NCBI GenBank assembly: GCA_021850085.1
Contig: JAJZRZ010000112.1
Span: 1-6,062, forward strand
From: Actinomycetes bacterium
Lineage (GTDB): Bacteria; Actinomycetota; Coriobacteriia; Anaerosomatales; Anaerosomataceae
Direction: 5' to 3'
DNA length: 6,062 nt
The translations under genes were made by a program, and so were the position numbers. The notes under the pieces are model-generated. The model had not been told where the DNA came from, ran no database searches, and was given only the letters and a program-made list of their open reading frames with translations. Every line of letters begins with the position of its first letter. Position 1 is the first letter of the stretch. Shown here piece by piece: positions 1 to 5,372 of this stretch.

Positions 1-654
1 GACGAGAAGAACGCTGAGCTTCACCCGCCGGACGCCGAGAGGCGTGCGACCGGGCCGTCATGGGACTTCCTGCTCATCTTGATCACCGTGGGCATCCTCG
101 GAGTCCTCGGCGTACAGTCCCTTCTCGGCACGATCTACTCCTGGTGGGCCTATCGGAACATCCCGGGATGGGAGCAGGTCGGCTACGCCGGTTTCGTGCA
201 GGTGATGAACGCCGTGGCCGCGCCGCTTGTCGTGGCGCTCGTGGTCGTGATGGGGCTGTGCGTGCCCAAGCGGCTCCTCGCCAGGCGCACGCTGCTGGTC
301 GCTTCCGCCGGGATGGTGGCGATCGCCCTCGTGTCCTGGGCCCTGACGGGCTCGATGGCCGTGGCGCTCACCGTGTACCTTGCCGAGGCGGCGCTCATCC
401 AGCTCGCAGTCGTGATCCTCACGCTGGCGGGCATCCCCGGACTCGGCTACCTCAGTCACGGCCGGGTGGTCAAGGCGGGATCCGGCCTGCTGCACCTCGG
501 CTTCATCCTGTTCGCCATCGTCATCGTGGCGCTGCAGGAATCGCCGCTGATGCTGCCGGTCTTCAGCGCGGCTTCGATCCTGATGATGCTCGGCTCCGTG
601 CTCGCGTTCTATGCGAGGCCTTCCGCGCGCGAGCGCGCCGAGGACGACTTCTAG
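1..654 (+). CDS. Multi-pass membrane protein of unknown function, 5'-truncated
   Basis: The reading frame is open from the first base and ends at TAG 652-654, so at least 217 residues are visible and the true start lies upstream of the window. I do not recognise the family. The visible N-terminus (about 20 residues) is charged and polar and looks cytoplasmic. About six hydrophobic segments follow, near residues 22-43, 70-88, 96-116, 118-145, 162-178 and 182-205, with a short charged C-terminal tail (ARERAEDDF). The loop after the first helix is aromatic-rich (YSWWAYRNIPGW). There is no obvious catalytic motif, Cys pair or transporter signature. An in-frame TTG at 79 has no Shine-Dalgarno sequence and would cut into the first helix, so it is unlikely to be the start. 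The gene converges on the M28 peptidase and shares its stop tetranucleotide. Coding status is well supported by hydrophobic periodicity and codon use; function is unknown. Confidence 0.8.
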   Translation, partial: DEKNAELHPPDAERRATGPSWDFLLILITVGILGVLGVQSLLGTIYSWWAYRNIPGWEQVGYAGFVQVMNAVAAPLVVALVVVMGLCVPKRLLARRTLLVASAGMVAIALVSWALTGSMAVALTVYLAEAALIQLAVVILTLAGIPGLGYLSHGRVVKAGSGLLHLGFILFAIVIVALQESPLMLPVFSAASILMMLGSVLAFYARPSARERAEDDF

Positions 655-2444
655 AGATCGCGCACGAGCGCGGTCACGAACGCGGCGGCTTGCTCGATGG
701 TCTGCGGCGAGACGTTGTCGGCGACGTCGGAGTGCCAGTGCCAGTTGGGGACGCGGCCGTTTATGTCGAGCGCCGTCACACTCATCGCGCGAGCACCCCG
801 CGCCAGCGCGGGGGTGGCGCTCGTCGTGAACCCGCGGTACGAGTGGCCTTTCACCGAAAGCCCGCTCTCACGAACGGTGCGCCTCGCCTGCGTCATCAGG
901 CGCCGGTCCGCTTGATGACGCCGGGCCGCACCTTCCTCGGTGACGAAGGCCACTGTGCCGGCCCCGACGCTCTCGATGTTGATGATGAGTGCGTCGTCAA
1001 GCTCGTCGCCGTATGCGTCGAGCAGTTTGCGTATCCCCCAGCCGCCAGCCTCGTCGGCGCCGGTGGCCACGAACCAGATCTCCTTCTCCACGAGCGCCCG
1101 GTCCACGTTCTCGGTGACGCGCCGCCTGATGCGAGCGGCAAGGTCGGCCGCCTCACCGTCGCGTGCGTCGTCGCCGGCGGTGCCGCCCTTGAAGCCGAAC
1201 TCTTCTTCGTCGTCGTCGGAGTCGATGTTCTCCCAGCTGCCGATCTTCTTTCCGGCCTTGCGAACGTCGAATCCTTTCCCTATCCCGAGCCACGCGCTGA
1301 TGCCGTGGCCGTGTCGCCCTCGCTCCTCGTGCGCGGACTCGGGAGCCGCTGGGCGCGTCTCGGGCACATCAAGCGGCAGGGATCCCTGACCTTCGGGCGC
1401 TTCGTCCTCAAACCGCACAGGCTGCTTCGGCCCGGTCGCCCGGGGCAGCTCCTCATCCCACAGGCCGCCGACGGCCGCGTCCTCGGCCCAGTCGCCGGTG
1501 GTCGCTGGCGAAAGAGGCGGCTGCGCCTGTGCAGCAGGCGTCACGCGCACCGGCTCCAGTCTCCCGGTCTCCCAGTCGATGTCGCCAAAGCCGTCGAGCG
1601 GCACGTCTTCGGCAGGTTGCCCCGGCGCCGGCATCGCCCGATACTCCAGCAACGCGTCGTCAGGGGCGACGCCTGTCTCGTAGGCCGCGAGCATCCCCCG
1701 CCGCACGGGACGCTCGCGCAGATGCGCCTCGTCCGGCTCGGGCACCGTGGCCTCCATCACGCCGAGCATCGCGGCCACACCCGACGCGTTGTCGTTCGCG
1801 CCGTCGGTGGCATGGGCGAGCAGCTCGCGGTGGACCATCACCACCAGCGGGAAGAGCAGATATGCCGCGGTCACGCACGCGGCGTAGCCGGTCCACGGCC
1901 TCCAGTCCTGCGCGAATGGCAGCGCTCCGAACCCGATGACGGCAGGCGTCAGGAGCGTGGCGGCCTTGGTGAGCGTGAGCAGCAGCGGCAGGTTCCGGAC
2001 CATACCGGGACTGGAGGTGATCGAGCTTTTCGCCGAGTCGTAGTGAGCCACGATAACCACACGCTTCAGGCGCTCCCCTCGGCGCTGACGGGGAACATGG
2101 CGCGCGATGATGTTCTGGCTCGGTCCCTTGCCGAGGAACTTCGCCAACGTGAAGCGCATATCGAGATCAAGCCACAGGAGGGCAGCGGCGGCGGCGGCGA
2201 TCACGAAGGCCGGCATGCTGGCCCAGATGGACAGCGCGGCGGCGCCGAGAGTGAGGGCGTGGCAGAGCGCATGCGCCCACGAGTACGTGCGAGGGCAGTC
2301 GAACTCGTGACGCTCCGGTTCCAGACCGCGTGCCCGGAACGCGTCCTCGATATAGTCCGCGGCTCGTGCCTCGGCATCCGTACACGCAGGGCGTGGGCCG
2401 ATGACGTCGGCCAGCTCGCGGACGTGATCCATGACCTGGGGCAT
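651..2444 (-). CDS. Membrane-anchored M28-family zinc metallopeptidase with a large acidic insertion
   Basis: The product is 597 residues from ATG 2442-2444, chosen because GGAGAG lies just upstream with good spacing. A GTG at 2556-2558 would add 38 residues but has no Shine-Dalgarno sequence. The M28 (aminopeptidase Y/S type) pattern is visible in order: H134-x-D136 in a VAHYDSA context, D218 in GANDNASG, the D464-E465 pair in TGADEAGGWG, E491 in INIESVG, and H571 in WHWHSD. By family knowledge these bind two zinc ions and hold the catalytic acid. Hydrophobic segments near 59-92, 152-176 and 186-204 predict about four membrane helices, two of them between the first zinc motif and D218. Residues about 237-453 are an unusual insertion rich in Pro, Ala, Asp and Glu, with an acidic run near 408-415. 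The usual EE pair is DE here. Substrate is unknown; aminopeptidase activity is only a family-level guess. The gene is on the same strand as hcp but 241 bases away, so probably transcribed separately. Confidence 0.85.
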   Translation of the reverse strand: MPQVMDHVRELADVIGPRPACTDAEARAADYIEDAFRARGLEPERHEFDCPRTYSWAHALCHALTLGAAALSIWASMPAFVIAAAAAALLWLDLDMRFTLAKFLGKGPSQNIIARHVPRQRRGERLKRVVIVAHYDSAKSSITSSPGMVRNLPLLLTLTKAATLLTPAVIGFGALPFAQDWRPWTGYAACVTAAYLLFPLVVMVHRELLAHATDGANDNASGVAAMLGVMEATVPEPDEAHLRERPVRRGMLAAYETGVAPDDALLEYRAMPAPGQPAEDVPLDGFGDIDWETGRLEPVRVTPAAQAQPPLSPATTGDWAEDAAVGGLWDEELPRATGPKQPVRFEDEAPEGQGSLPLDVPETRPAAPESAHEERGRHGHGISAWLGIGKGFDVRKAGKKIGSWENIDSDDDEEEFGFKGGTAGDDARDGEAADLAARIRRRVTENVDRALVEKEIWFVATGADEAGGWGIRKLLDAYGDELDDALIINIESVGAGTVAFVTEEGAARRHQADRRLMTQARRTVRESGLSVKGHSYRGFTTSATPALARGARAMSVTALDINGRVPNWHWHSDVADNVSPQTIEQAAAFVTALVRDL

Positions 2445-2447
2445 GCT

Positions 2448-2453
2448 CTCTCC
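2448..2453 (-). promoter_or_regulatory. Ribosome binding site deciding the M28 peptidase start
   Basis: GGAGAG on the minus strand, with GGAG five bases before ATG 2444. It favours this internal ATG over the in-frame GTG at 2558, which has no comparable site. The first residues after this ATG (MPQVMDHVRELADVIGPRP) also look like the usual N-terminal helix of M28 peptidases. Confidence 0.7.
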
Positions 2454-2495
2454 AAGCGCTCGGGTGTCGCGCAGACGGGCGGTGCCGTCGCGCCA

Positions 2496-2501
2496 ATGAT
2501 A
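2496..2501 (-). promoter_or_regulatory. Possible -10 element of the M28 peptidase gene
   Basis: The minus strand reads TATCAT, five of six matches to TATAAT, about 50 bases before the ATG. No convincing -35 hexamer sits 16-18 bases upstream. This is a weak call, supported mainly by its place in the gap between the hcp terminator-like hairpin and the peptidase start. Confidence 0.25.
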
Positions 2502-2604
2502 CCGCAGGGCGAACTGCAGCTCGTCCTGCACGAACGCATAGTCGACCACGTGAGCCACTTCGGACCACGGCTATGGCGCTCCACCTTGGCTGCCCGGCAT
2601 GGCG

Positions 2605-2643
2605 GTGCCGGTGCGCAGCCACCCGCTCGCCACGCACCGGCAC
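2605..2643 (-). terminator. GC-rich hairpin after hcp, probable terminator without a U-tract
   Basis: GTGCCGGTGCG (2605-2615) and CGCACCGGCAC (2633-2643) form a perfect 11-bp inverted repeat around a 17-base loop, starting 42 bases after the hcp stop codon. No T-run follows on either strand, so this is not a classic intrinsic terminator; in high-GC bacteria such stems often still mark transcript ends or stabilise 3' ends. A second, smaller imperfect stem overlaps the hcp stop codon (AGGCGCGT 2673-2680 with ACGC 2688-2691 and GCCT 2693-2696, one bulged base). The remainder of the 2445-2685 gap shows nothing that I can recognise as a gene. Confidence 0.5.
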
Positions 2644-2685
2644 AGTATTCGCCACCGCGGGTGCCGCTCGTCAGGCGCGTTACCG

Positions 2686-4332
2686 CTACGCGGCCTCGTT
2701 TTCGCCGAGGATGACCGCCAAGTCCGCTTCGGCGCTCTCACCGATCGGCTTGATCGCGAACGTGTCCACGAGCACCTGCAGCACAGCGGGCGTGATGAAC
2801 GCCGGAAGGCTGGGGCCGAGGCGGATGTCCGTGATACCGAGGTGTAGCAGCGTCAGCAGGATCGCCACCGCCTTCTGCTCGTACCACGACAGCACCATTG
2901 AAAGCGGCAGGTCGTTCACGCCCACCTCGAAAGCGTCCGCTAGCGCGAGTGCGATCTTGATGGCCGAGTAGGCGTCGTTGCACTGGCCGATATCGAGCAG
3001 GCGCGGGATGCCGCCGATGTCGCCGAGCTTGCGATCGAAGAAACGGAACTTGCCACACGCGAGCGTGAGGACCACCGTGTCGGCAGGGGCCTGCTCCACA
3101 AGGTCGGTGTAGTAGCTGCGGCCCGGCTTGGCCCCGTCGCACCCGCCCACGAGGAAGAAGTGGCGGATGGCTCCGCTCTTCACGGCCTCGATGACAGTCG
3201 GCGCCACGGAAAGCACGGCGTTGCGGCCGAAGCCCACCATCACGCTGCCGCCGTCGCGCTCCCCTGTGAAGCCGGGGAGCTCAAGCGCGCGGTCGATGAC
3301 CGCCGTGAAGTCGCCGTTGGCTACGTGCACGGCGCTCGGGTGCGCCACTCGGCCGGTGGTGAAGATGTTGGCCGCATACGTCTCGCGCGGATTCTGGATG
3401 CAGTTGGTGGTCATGAGGATCGCGCCAGGAAACTCCTCGAATTCCTTGCGCTGGTTCTGCCACGCCGTGCCGTAGTGGCCGTAGAAGTGCGGGTGCTTCT
3501 TCAGCTCGGGGTAGCCGTGCGCCGGCAGCATCTCGCCATGCGTGTACACGTCGATGCCGAGGCCCTCGGTGGCCTCGAGCAGCTCCTTCAGGTCCTTGAG
3601 GTCGTGACCCGAGACGAGGATCGCCTTGGCGGGACGGTGGCCCAGCGGCACGCTCGTGGGCACGGGGTGGCCGTACGCGCCGGTGTTGGCCGCGTCGAGC
3701 AACTCCATCACTCGCAGGTTCACTTCGCCGGTCTTGAGCGCAAGGCCCACCCAGTCGTTCAGATCGAGCGAGCGGTCCGAAAGCGCCGCCAGGAGCTCGT
3801 GCTCGAACGCGTATATGGCGGGGTCGGTGTGGCCGAGTACGCGGGCGTGGTCAGCGTAAGCCGCGATGCCCTTGAGACCGTAGACGGCGGTCTGCTGAAG
3901 CGCCTGGACGTTCTCATCGCGCAGATGGTCACTGAAGATGCCGACCGCCTCGCCCTGGGCGATCAGGCCCGCGAGGTCGGAGGCGGGCGTGAAGGCCACC
4001 GCGGGGTCGTCGGCAGGCACGGCACCGCCAGCCGCTTCGACGGCCTCGCGCAGCTCGCACTTGATCGCAGCGCCGCGCACGATGAGCCCAGCGATGTGTT
4101 CCGGGTCGAAGTCCACATTGGTCACGGTCGTGAACAGCGCGCCGTTGACGAACTCATCGGCCGCGTCATCGGCAACGCCGACCTTCGCGCCCGCGACCGC
4201 GACCGCCGCGATACCCTTGAGCTGGTGAATGAGTAGGTCTTGCAGCGCGGAGACCTCGGGGGTCTTTCCGCAGGCGCCGACTTTCGTGCAGCCGATGCCG
4301 CCCAACGCCTGTTCACACTGATTGCAGAACAA
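2686..4332 (-). CDS. hcp: Hybrid-cluster protein (prismane protein / hydroxylamine reductase), class I type
   Basis: The product is 548 residues, the usual Hcp length. The start is TTG 4330-4332, preceded by GAGAGGAG with a 5-base gap, which gives the canonical beginning MFCNQCEQ; longer in-frame extensions run back into the ferredoxin gene and are not conserved sequence. C3, C6, C15 and C21 (C-x2-C-x8-C-x5-C) would bind the N-terminal iron-sulfur cluster as in Desulfovibrio-type enzymes. All hybrid-cluster ligands are recognisable: H243 (SGHDLKDL), E267 (THGEMLPAHGYP), C311 (TTNCIQNP), C398 (GGCDGAKPGR), C426 (LACGKFRF), C451 (GQCNDAYS) and E485 (SWYEQKA). Hcp is a cytoplasmic enzyme that reduces hydroxylamine in vitro and is thought to act on nitric oxide in vivo. 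It is last in the operon after a ferredoxin, its probable electron donor, and downstream of a Crp/Fnr-type operator. The enzyme looks intact. Confidence 0.97.
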   Translation of the reverse strand: MFCNQCEQALGGIGCTKVGACGKTPEVSALQDLLIHQLKGIAAVAVAGAKVGVADDAADEFVNGALFTTVTNVDFDPEHIAGLIVRGAAIKCELREAVEAAGGAVPADDPAVAFTPASDLAGLIAQGEAVGIFSDHLRDENVQALQQTAVYGLKGIAAYADHARVLGHTDPAIYAFEHELLAALSDRSLDLNDWVGLALKTGEVNLRVMELLDAANTGAYGHPVPTSVPLGHRPAKAILVSGHDLKDLKELLEATEGLGIDVYTHGEMLPAHGYPELKKHPHFYGHYGTAWQNQRKEFEEFPGAILMTTNCIQNPRETYAANIFTTGRVAHPSAVHVANGDFTAVIDRALELPGFTGERDGGSVMVGFGRNAVLSVAPTVIEAVKSGAIRHFFLVGGCDGAKPGRSYYTDLVEQAPADTVVLTLACGKFRFFDRKLGDIGGIPRLLDIGQCNDAYSAIKIALALADAFEVGVNDLPLSMVLSWYEQKAVAILLTLLHLGITDIRLGPSLPAFITPAVLQVLVDTFAIKPIGESAEADLAVILGENEAA

Positions 4333-4337
4333 TGTGG

Positions 4338-4344
4338 CTCCTCT
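4338..4344 (-). promoter_or_regulatory. Ribosome binding site that fixes the TTG start of hcp
   Basis: AGAGGAG on the minus strand ends five bases before TTG 4332. The resulting N-terminus (MFCNQCEQ) matches the canonical Hcp N-terminus, so sequence conservation and the Shine-Dalgarno agree on a non-ATG start. Confidence 0.85.
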
Positions 4345-4356
4345 CGGTATGGTCAA

Positions 4357-4379
4357 CCGGGAGCCTCTCGGGCCCCCGG
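4357..4379 (-). other. RNA hairpin between the ferredoxin gene and hcp
   Basis: On the minus strand CCGGGGGCC (4379-4371), loop CGAGA (4370-4366) and GGCTCCCGG (4365-4357) form a continuous 9-bp stem with one G-U pair. It starts 15 bases after the ferredoxin stop and ends 12 bases before the hcp Shine-Dalgarno. No U-run follows it. It may be an attenuator, an RNA processing site or a stabiliser that sets the hcp to ferredoxin ratio. The structure is visible in sequence; the role is inference. Confidence 0.55.
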
Positions 4380-4394
4380 ACGTGGCTGGATCGA

Positions 4395-4781
4395 CTAGCC
4401 GTGGATGAGCGCCGGCAGGCAGCGGGTGCAGACCCACTCGCTACGACCCTGCTGACGGACGGGCAGCAGGGCGCGCTGGTCCTCGCTCGTGCCGCAGTTG
4501 AAGCAGTGCTGCGGGATGTAGTTCTGTTGCTTCTCGGCGATGATCGGCGCTGCCGCGTCGTGGTCGAACGGCACGGCCTCGCGCACCTCGATGGTGAGGG
4601 CGCCCGTAGGACACACGCCCAAGCAGAAACCGGCGCCGTCGCACAACTCCTCGCGGATCACGCGGGCTTTGCCGTCAACGATCTGGATGGCCCCCTCGGC
4701 GCACGGGCTCACGCACAGGCCGCAGCCGTTGCAGAGACTCTCTTCGATGCGGACGATCTGCCGGTTGATGGTGGTGGGCAT
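4395..4781 (-). CDS. Ferredoxin-like 4Fe-4S protein with a C-terminal CxxC pair, probable electron donor to Hcp
   Basis: The product is 128 residues. The first motif is complete: C17-x2-C20-x2-C23-x3-C27. The second is C47-x5-C53-x3-C57-P, where the expected second cysteine is Ala50 (CDGAGFC); this is a known ferredoxin variant and may leave that site with three cysteine ligands. After about residue 65 comes a tail with C93-x2-C96 and C118-x2-C121, which looks like a zinc ribbon or rubredoxin-like metal site. ATG 4779-4781 follows AAGGAG at a 6-base distance and directly abuts the TAG of the upstream YgbA-like gene, so the two are surely co-transcribed and probably translationally coupled. 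Ferredoxins beside hcp are known members of HcpR-type regulons (often called frdX), so electron supply to Hcp is the likely role. Cytoplasmic, no signal peptide. Confidence 0.9.
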   Translation of the reverse strand: MPTTINRQIVRIEESLCNGCGLCVSPCAEGAIQIVDGKARVIREELCDGAGFCLGVCPTGALTIEVREAVPFDHDAAAPIIAEKQQNYIPQHCFNCGTSEDQRALLPVRQQGRSEWVCTRCLPALIHG

Positions 4782-5243
4782 CTACTGCTCCTTGTCTTTC
4801 GCGGACCGCTGGGCCGCGGTGTTCTCGGCCGCTGCCGCGGCCATCTTCTTTCGCCATTTCCGTGCTTCAAGCGCATGCCTGATACCGGGCAGCGCGTAGC
4901 CGCGGAGCACCGATCGCGGGCCGGCGAATCGCATCATCTGCCGCTGCCACTCGGCTTCATCGGCCCTGTAACAGTGTGTGTCGCAGTGTGCGCAGAACGG
5001 TTTGGGGTCCTTCGGACAGTAGGCGCGGCGGCGCTCGGCGTACCTGATGTGCTCGGCGCATTCGTCGCACAGCACCGGCACCTGCTTTCCGTACACGCCG
5101 AGCGTGGCGGCGTCGCTGTGAAGCCGGGTTCGCGCACGGCCGCCGTGGTGCGCGGCACAGAAGATGGCGCCGAAGCCGGCCACGATGCGCGTGTCGCCGC
5201 GCACCGTGTCCTCGCTCATCTTCCGCGCGAACCGCTCGTTCAT
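4782..5243 (-). CDS. YgbA-family (nitrous oxide-stimulated promoter family) protein
   Basis: The product is 153 residues from ATG 5241-5243. The family signature is clear: IFCAAHHG near residues 27-34, a C59-x2-C62 pair followed by HIRYAERR, C76, then the C84-x2-C87-x3-C91 group in a KPFCAHCDTHCYR context, and the closing QMMRFAGPR and LPGIRHAL segments. The seven cysteines plus histidines suggest a metal or cluster site, but none is proven. In Escherichia coli ygbA belongs to the NsrR regulon and is linked to survival of nitrosative stress; its molecular activity is unknown. A Lys/Ala-rich tail follows residue 127. The start is uncertain: GTG 5285 and ATG 5219 are in-frame alternatives and none has a strong Shine-Dalgarno; 5243 is preferred because the inferred transcription start near 5286 leaves a normal leader. 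It is the first gene of the operon with ferredoxin and hcp. Confidence 0.88.
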   Translation of the reverse strand: MNERFARKMSEDTVRGDTRIVAGFGAIFCAAHHGGRARTRLHSDAATLGVYGKQVPVLCDECAEHIRYAERRRAYCPKDPKPFCAHCDTHCYRADEAEWQRQMMRFAGPRSVLRGYALPGIRHALEARKWRKKMAAAAAENTAAQRSAKDKEQ

Positions 5244-5292
5244 CCGCCCACGACCCTGCTCGTTCCGTTCGCCGAATCTGCACACGGCTCGC

Positions 5293-5298
5293 AGCGTA
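5293..5298 (-). promoter_or_regulatory. Possible -10 element of the ygbA-fdx-hcp operon
   Basis: The minus strand reads TACGCT, keeping the most conserved T, A and final T of TATAAT. If the palindrome at 5321-5334 is centred at -41.5, the standard class II activator position for Fnr-family proteins, the -10 should fall exactly here and transcription would start near 5286. The agreement in spacing is the main support; the hexamer itself is poor, as is usual for activator-dependent promoters. Confidence 0.4.
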
Positions 5299-5320
5299 CA
5301 TGGGGAAGTCGACCCAGTCC

Positions 5321-5334
5321 TTGACGTGCGTCAA
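5321..5334. promoter_or_regulatory. Crp/Fnr-family operator, HcpR/DNR-like palindrome TTGACGTGCGTCAA
   Basis: TTGACG-TG-CGTCAA is a perfect 6+2+6 inverted repeat fitting TTGAC-N4-GTCAA. It lies in the divergent region between the YgbA-like gene and the Crp/Fnr regulator. By established knowledge this is close to the Fnr box (TTGAT-N4-ATCAA) and matches the motif predicted for HcpR in sulfate-reducing deltaproteobacteria. It is suitably placed to activate the leftward operon (see the -10 entry). For the rightward regulator gene it would overlap or adjoin the promoter, so autoregulation is possible. Confidence 0.8.
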
Positions 5335-5351
5335 GCCTACAACGAAGGTAG

Positions 5352-5364
5352 TCCACGACGTGGA
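5352..5364. repeat. Small inverted repeat overlapping the regulator's Shine-Dalgarno
   Basis: TCCACG-A-CGTGGA is a perfect 6-bp inverted repeat with a one-base centre. In RNA, TCCA and TGGA could pair around a 5-base loop and cover the GGA of the GGAGG ribosome binding site (5362-5366). It could instead be a second protein-binding palindrome. A 13-base palindrome may also arise by chance in GC-rich DNA. Confidence 0.35.
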
Positions 5365-5367
5365 GGT
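5361..5367 (+). promoter_or_regulatory. Ribosome binding site of the Crp/Fnr regulator
   Basis: TGGAGGT, with GGAGG six bases before ATG 5373-5375, is a near-ideal Shine-Dalgarno and fixes the start of a gene that has no stop inside the window. Confidence 0.85.
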
Positions 5368-5372
5368 GCCAG

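Noticed and set aside
2445..2558. N-terminal extension of the M28 peptidase by 38 residues to GTG 2558
   Set aside because: No Shine-Dalgarno precedes the GTG, while GGAGAG precedes ATG 2444. The codon use of the extension is compatible with coding, so it is disfavoured rather than excluded.
60..2714. An 884-codon open frame on the + strand across the membrane gene and opposite the peptidase gene
   Set aside because: It is antisense to a well-supported M28 peptidase. Its product is Arg/His/Gly/Pro-rich with no domain, and long antisense frames are common in GC-rich DNA.
3160..4236. A 358-codon open frame on the + strand opposite hcp
   Set aside because: Hcp on the other strand has all its metal ligands. 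The antisense product is low-complexity and without recognisable motifs.
4351..4356. TTGACC on the minus strand before hcp as a second Crp/Fnr half-site or a -35 element
   Set aside because: The second half is missing (CCGAG instead of GTCAA), and a promoter using it as -35 would start transcription inside hcp.
4333..4437. N-terminal extension of Hcp by 35 residues to an upstream in-frame start
   Set aside because: It would overlap the ferredoxin gene and run through the intercistronic hairpin. The TTG at 4332 has a strong Shine-Dalgarno and gives the canonical Hcp N-terminus.
4332..5324. A 330-codon open frame on the + strand opposite ferredoxin and the YgbA-like gene
   Set aside because: Both minus-strand genes have clear family motifs; the opposite frame is a codon-bias shadow.
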